A stretch of 5,669 nt of DNA from Achromobacter sp. (GTDB lineage Bacteria > Pseudomonadota > Gammaproteobacteria > Burkholderiales > Burkholderiaceae_B), in the NCBI GenBank assembly GCA_003454835.1, contig DMTA01000110.1:1-5669 (forward strand), read 5' to 3'. Made by a program: the position numbers and the translations under genes. The notes under the pieces are model-generated. The model was not told the origin of the DNA. It saw only the letters and a program-made list of their open reading frames with translations, and searched no databases. How positions within the stretch are numbered: the first letter of the stretch is position 1; each line of letters opens with the position of its first letter. Positions 5,277-5,669 of the stretch are shown piece after piece.

Positions 5277-5296
5277 GGCGCGCCTACGCGCGCGCC
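5277..5296. terminator. GC hairpin at the mtnD / LysR convergent junction
   Basis: GGCGCGC (5277-5283) and GCGCGCC (5290-5296) form a seven-pair stem with a six-base loop, 9 bases after the mtnD stop. The hairpin includes the last codons and the stop of the convergent regulator gene. No T-run follows on either strand, so it would be an inefficient intrinsic terminator at best. It may arise by chance in such GC-rich sequence. Confidence 0.3.
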
Positions 5297-5669
5297 AGCC
5301 ACGTCTGCACCTCGTTCTCCAATCCTTCCTGAAGCACCTGCGCCGGCGCGCTCATGGCGCGGTCGCGCGACCACACCACCGCCAGCACCGGATCCTCCAG
5401 CGCCAGCAGTTGGCGCGTCACCAGACCCTGACGCTCGGCGTAATGCGCGCCCAGGCTTTCCACGATGGCGACACCCAATCCCTGCGCGGCCAGCGCGCAG
5501 GCGGCCGACGACTGCGCCGCCTCGATGATGGGGCGATAGGGCAGTCCGCGCGCCTCCAGCGCCTGGCGCGTCGCGCGGCCAGCGGGTAGGGCGGGGGCGA
5601 GGACAATCGGTCCCGCCTCGGCCACCTCGTCCAGCGTCAGATCGGTTCGCTTCGCCCATGGATGGTCCT
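5284..5669 (-). CDS. LysR-type transcriptional regulator, C-terminal part, start outside window
   Basis: The frame is open on the minus strand from the right edge to the TAG at 5284-5286, giving 127 visible residues of the roughly 300 usual for the family. The segment HPWAKRTDLTLDEVAEAGPIVL near the edge, followed by SSAACALAAQGLGVAIVE, is characteristic of the co-inducer-binding (periplasmic-binding-like) domain of LysR regulators. The DNA-binding winged helix would be encoded beyond the window. A GTG at 5623-5625 lies inside the domain and is not the start. The gene converges on mtnD with only 16 bases between the stops, so it is not in that operon. Whether it regulates the metQ-like/mtnD pair cannot be judged; its own target is usually the gene divergent from its start, which is not visible here. 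Confidence 0.85.
   Translation of the reverse strand, partial: DHPWAKRTDLTLDEVAEAGPIVLAPALPAGRATRQALEARGLPYRPIIEAAQSSAACALAAQGLGVAIVESLGAHYAERQGLVTRQLLALEDPVLAVVWSRDRAMSAPAQVLQEGLENEVQTWLARA

Overview
The window is GC-rich, gene-dense DNA. Its protein sequences and gene order (prfA-prmC-grxD-ubiX) suggest a betaproteobacterium of the Burkholderiales, most likely Alcaligenaceae (Bordetella/Achromobacter-like). That placement is inference from recalled protein similarity and gene order, not a database result. I see no insertion sequence, CRISPR array, tRNA, rRNA or phage gene.

Left block, positions 1-2553, plus strand. The 3' half of prfA (peptide release factor 1, with its GGQ motif) runs off the left edge. 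It is followed 10 bases later by prmC, the methyltransferase that modifies the glutamine of that same GGQ motif. A 277-base gap follows. It holds three copies of a short GGTGTCTGACACC palindrome, two of which form a long inverted pair, then a nested hairpin with a T-run (probable terminator), then a perfect TATAAT. grxD (monothiol CGFS glutaredoxin) and ubiX (flavin prenyltransferase) come next, 7 bases apart and probably co-transcribed. A GC-rich hairpin after ubiX is a good terminator candidate.

Middle, positions 2659-3732, minus strand. This is a 357-residue protein of unknown function, convergent with ubiX. Its N-terminal part carries a histidine-rich motif reminiscent of HD-type folds, and its C-terminal part looks TPR-like. 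It is the least understood gene here.

Right block, positions 3733-5669. A divergent 189-base spacer contains an AT-rich patch with a perfect 12-base palindrome, and a candidate promoter for each direction. Downstream on the plus strand lie a MetQ/NlpA-type periplasmic binding protein and, 11 bases later, an acireductone dioxygenase of the methionine salvage pathway with all four metal ligands. The pair looks like a small sulfur/methionine operon lacking its own permease and ATPase. The C-terminal part of a LysR-type regulator converges on it from the right edge.

Most of the window is conserved housekeeping sequence. The points most worth a second look are the palindromic repeat cluster at 1423-1521, the uncharacterised protein at 2659-3732, and the metQ-like/mtnD pair with its palindromic upstream region. 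I found nothing that clearly amounts to a new biological system.
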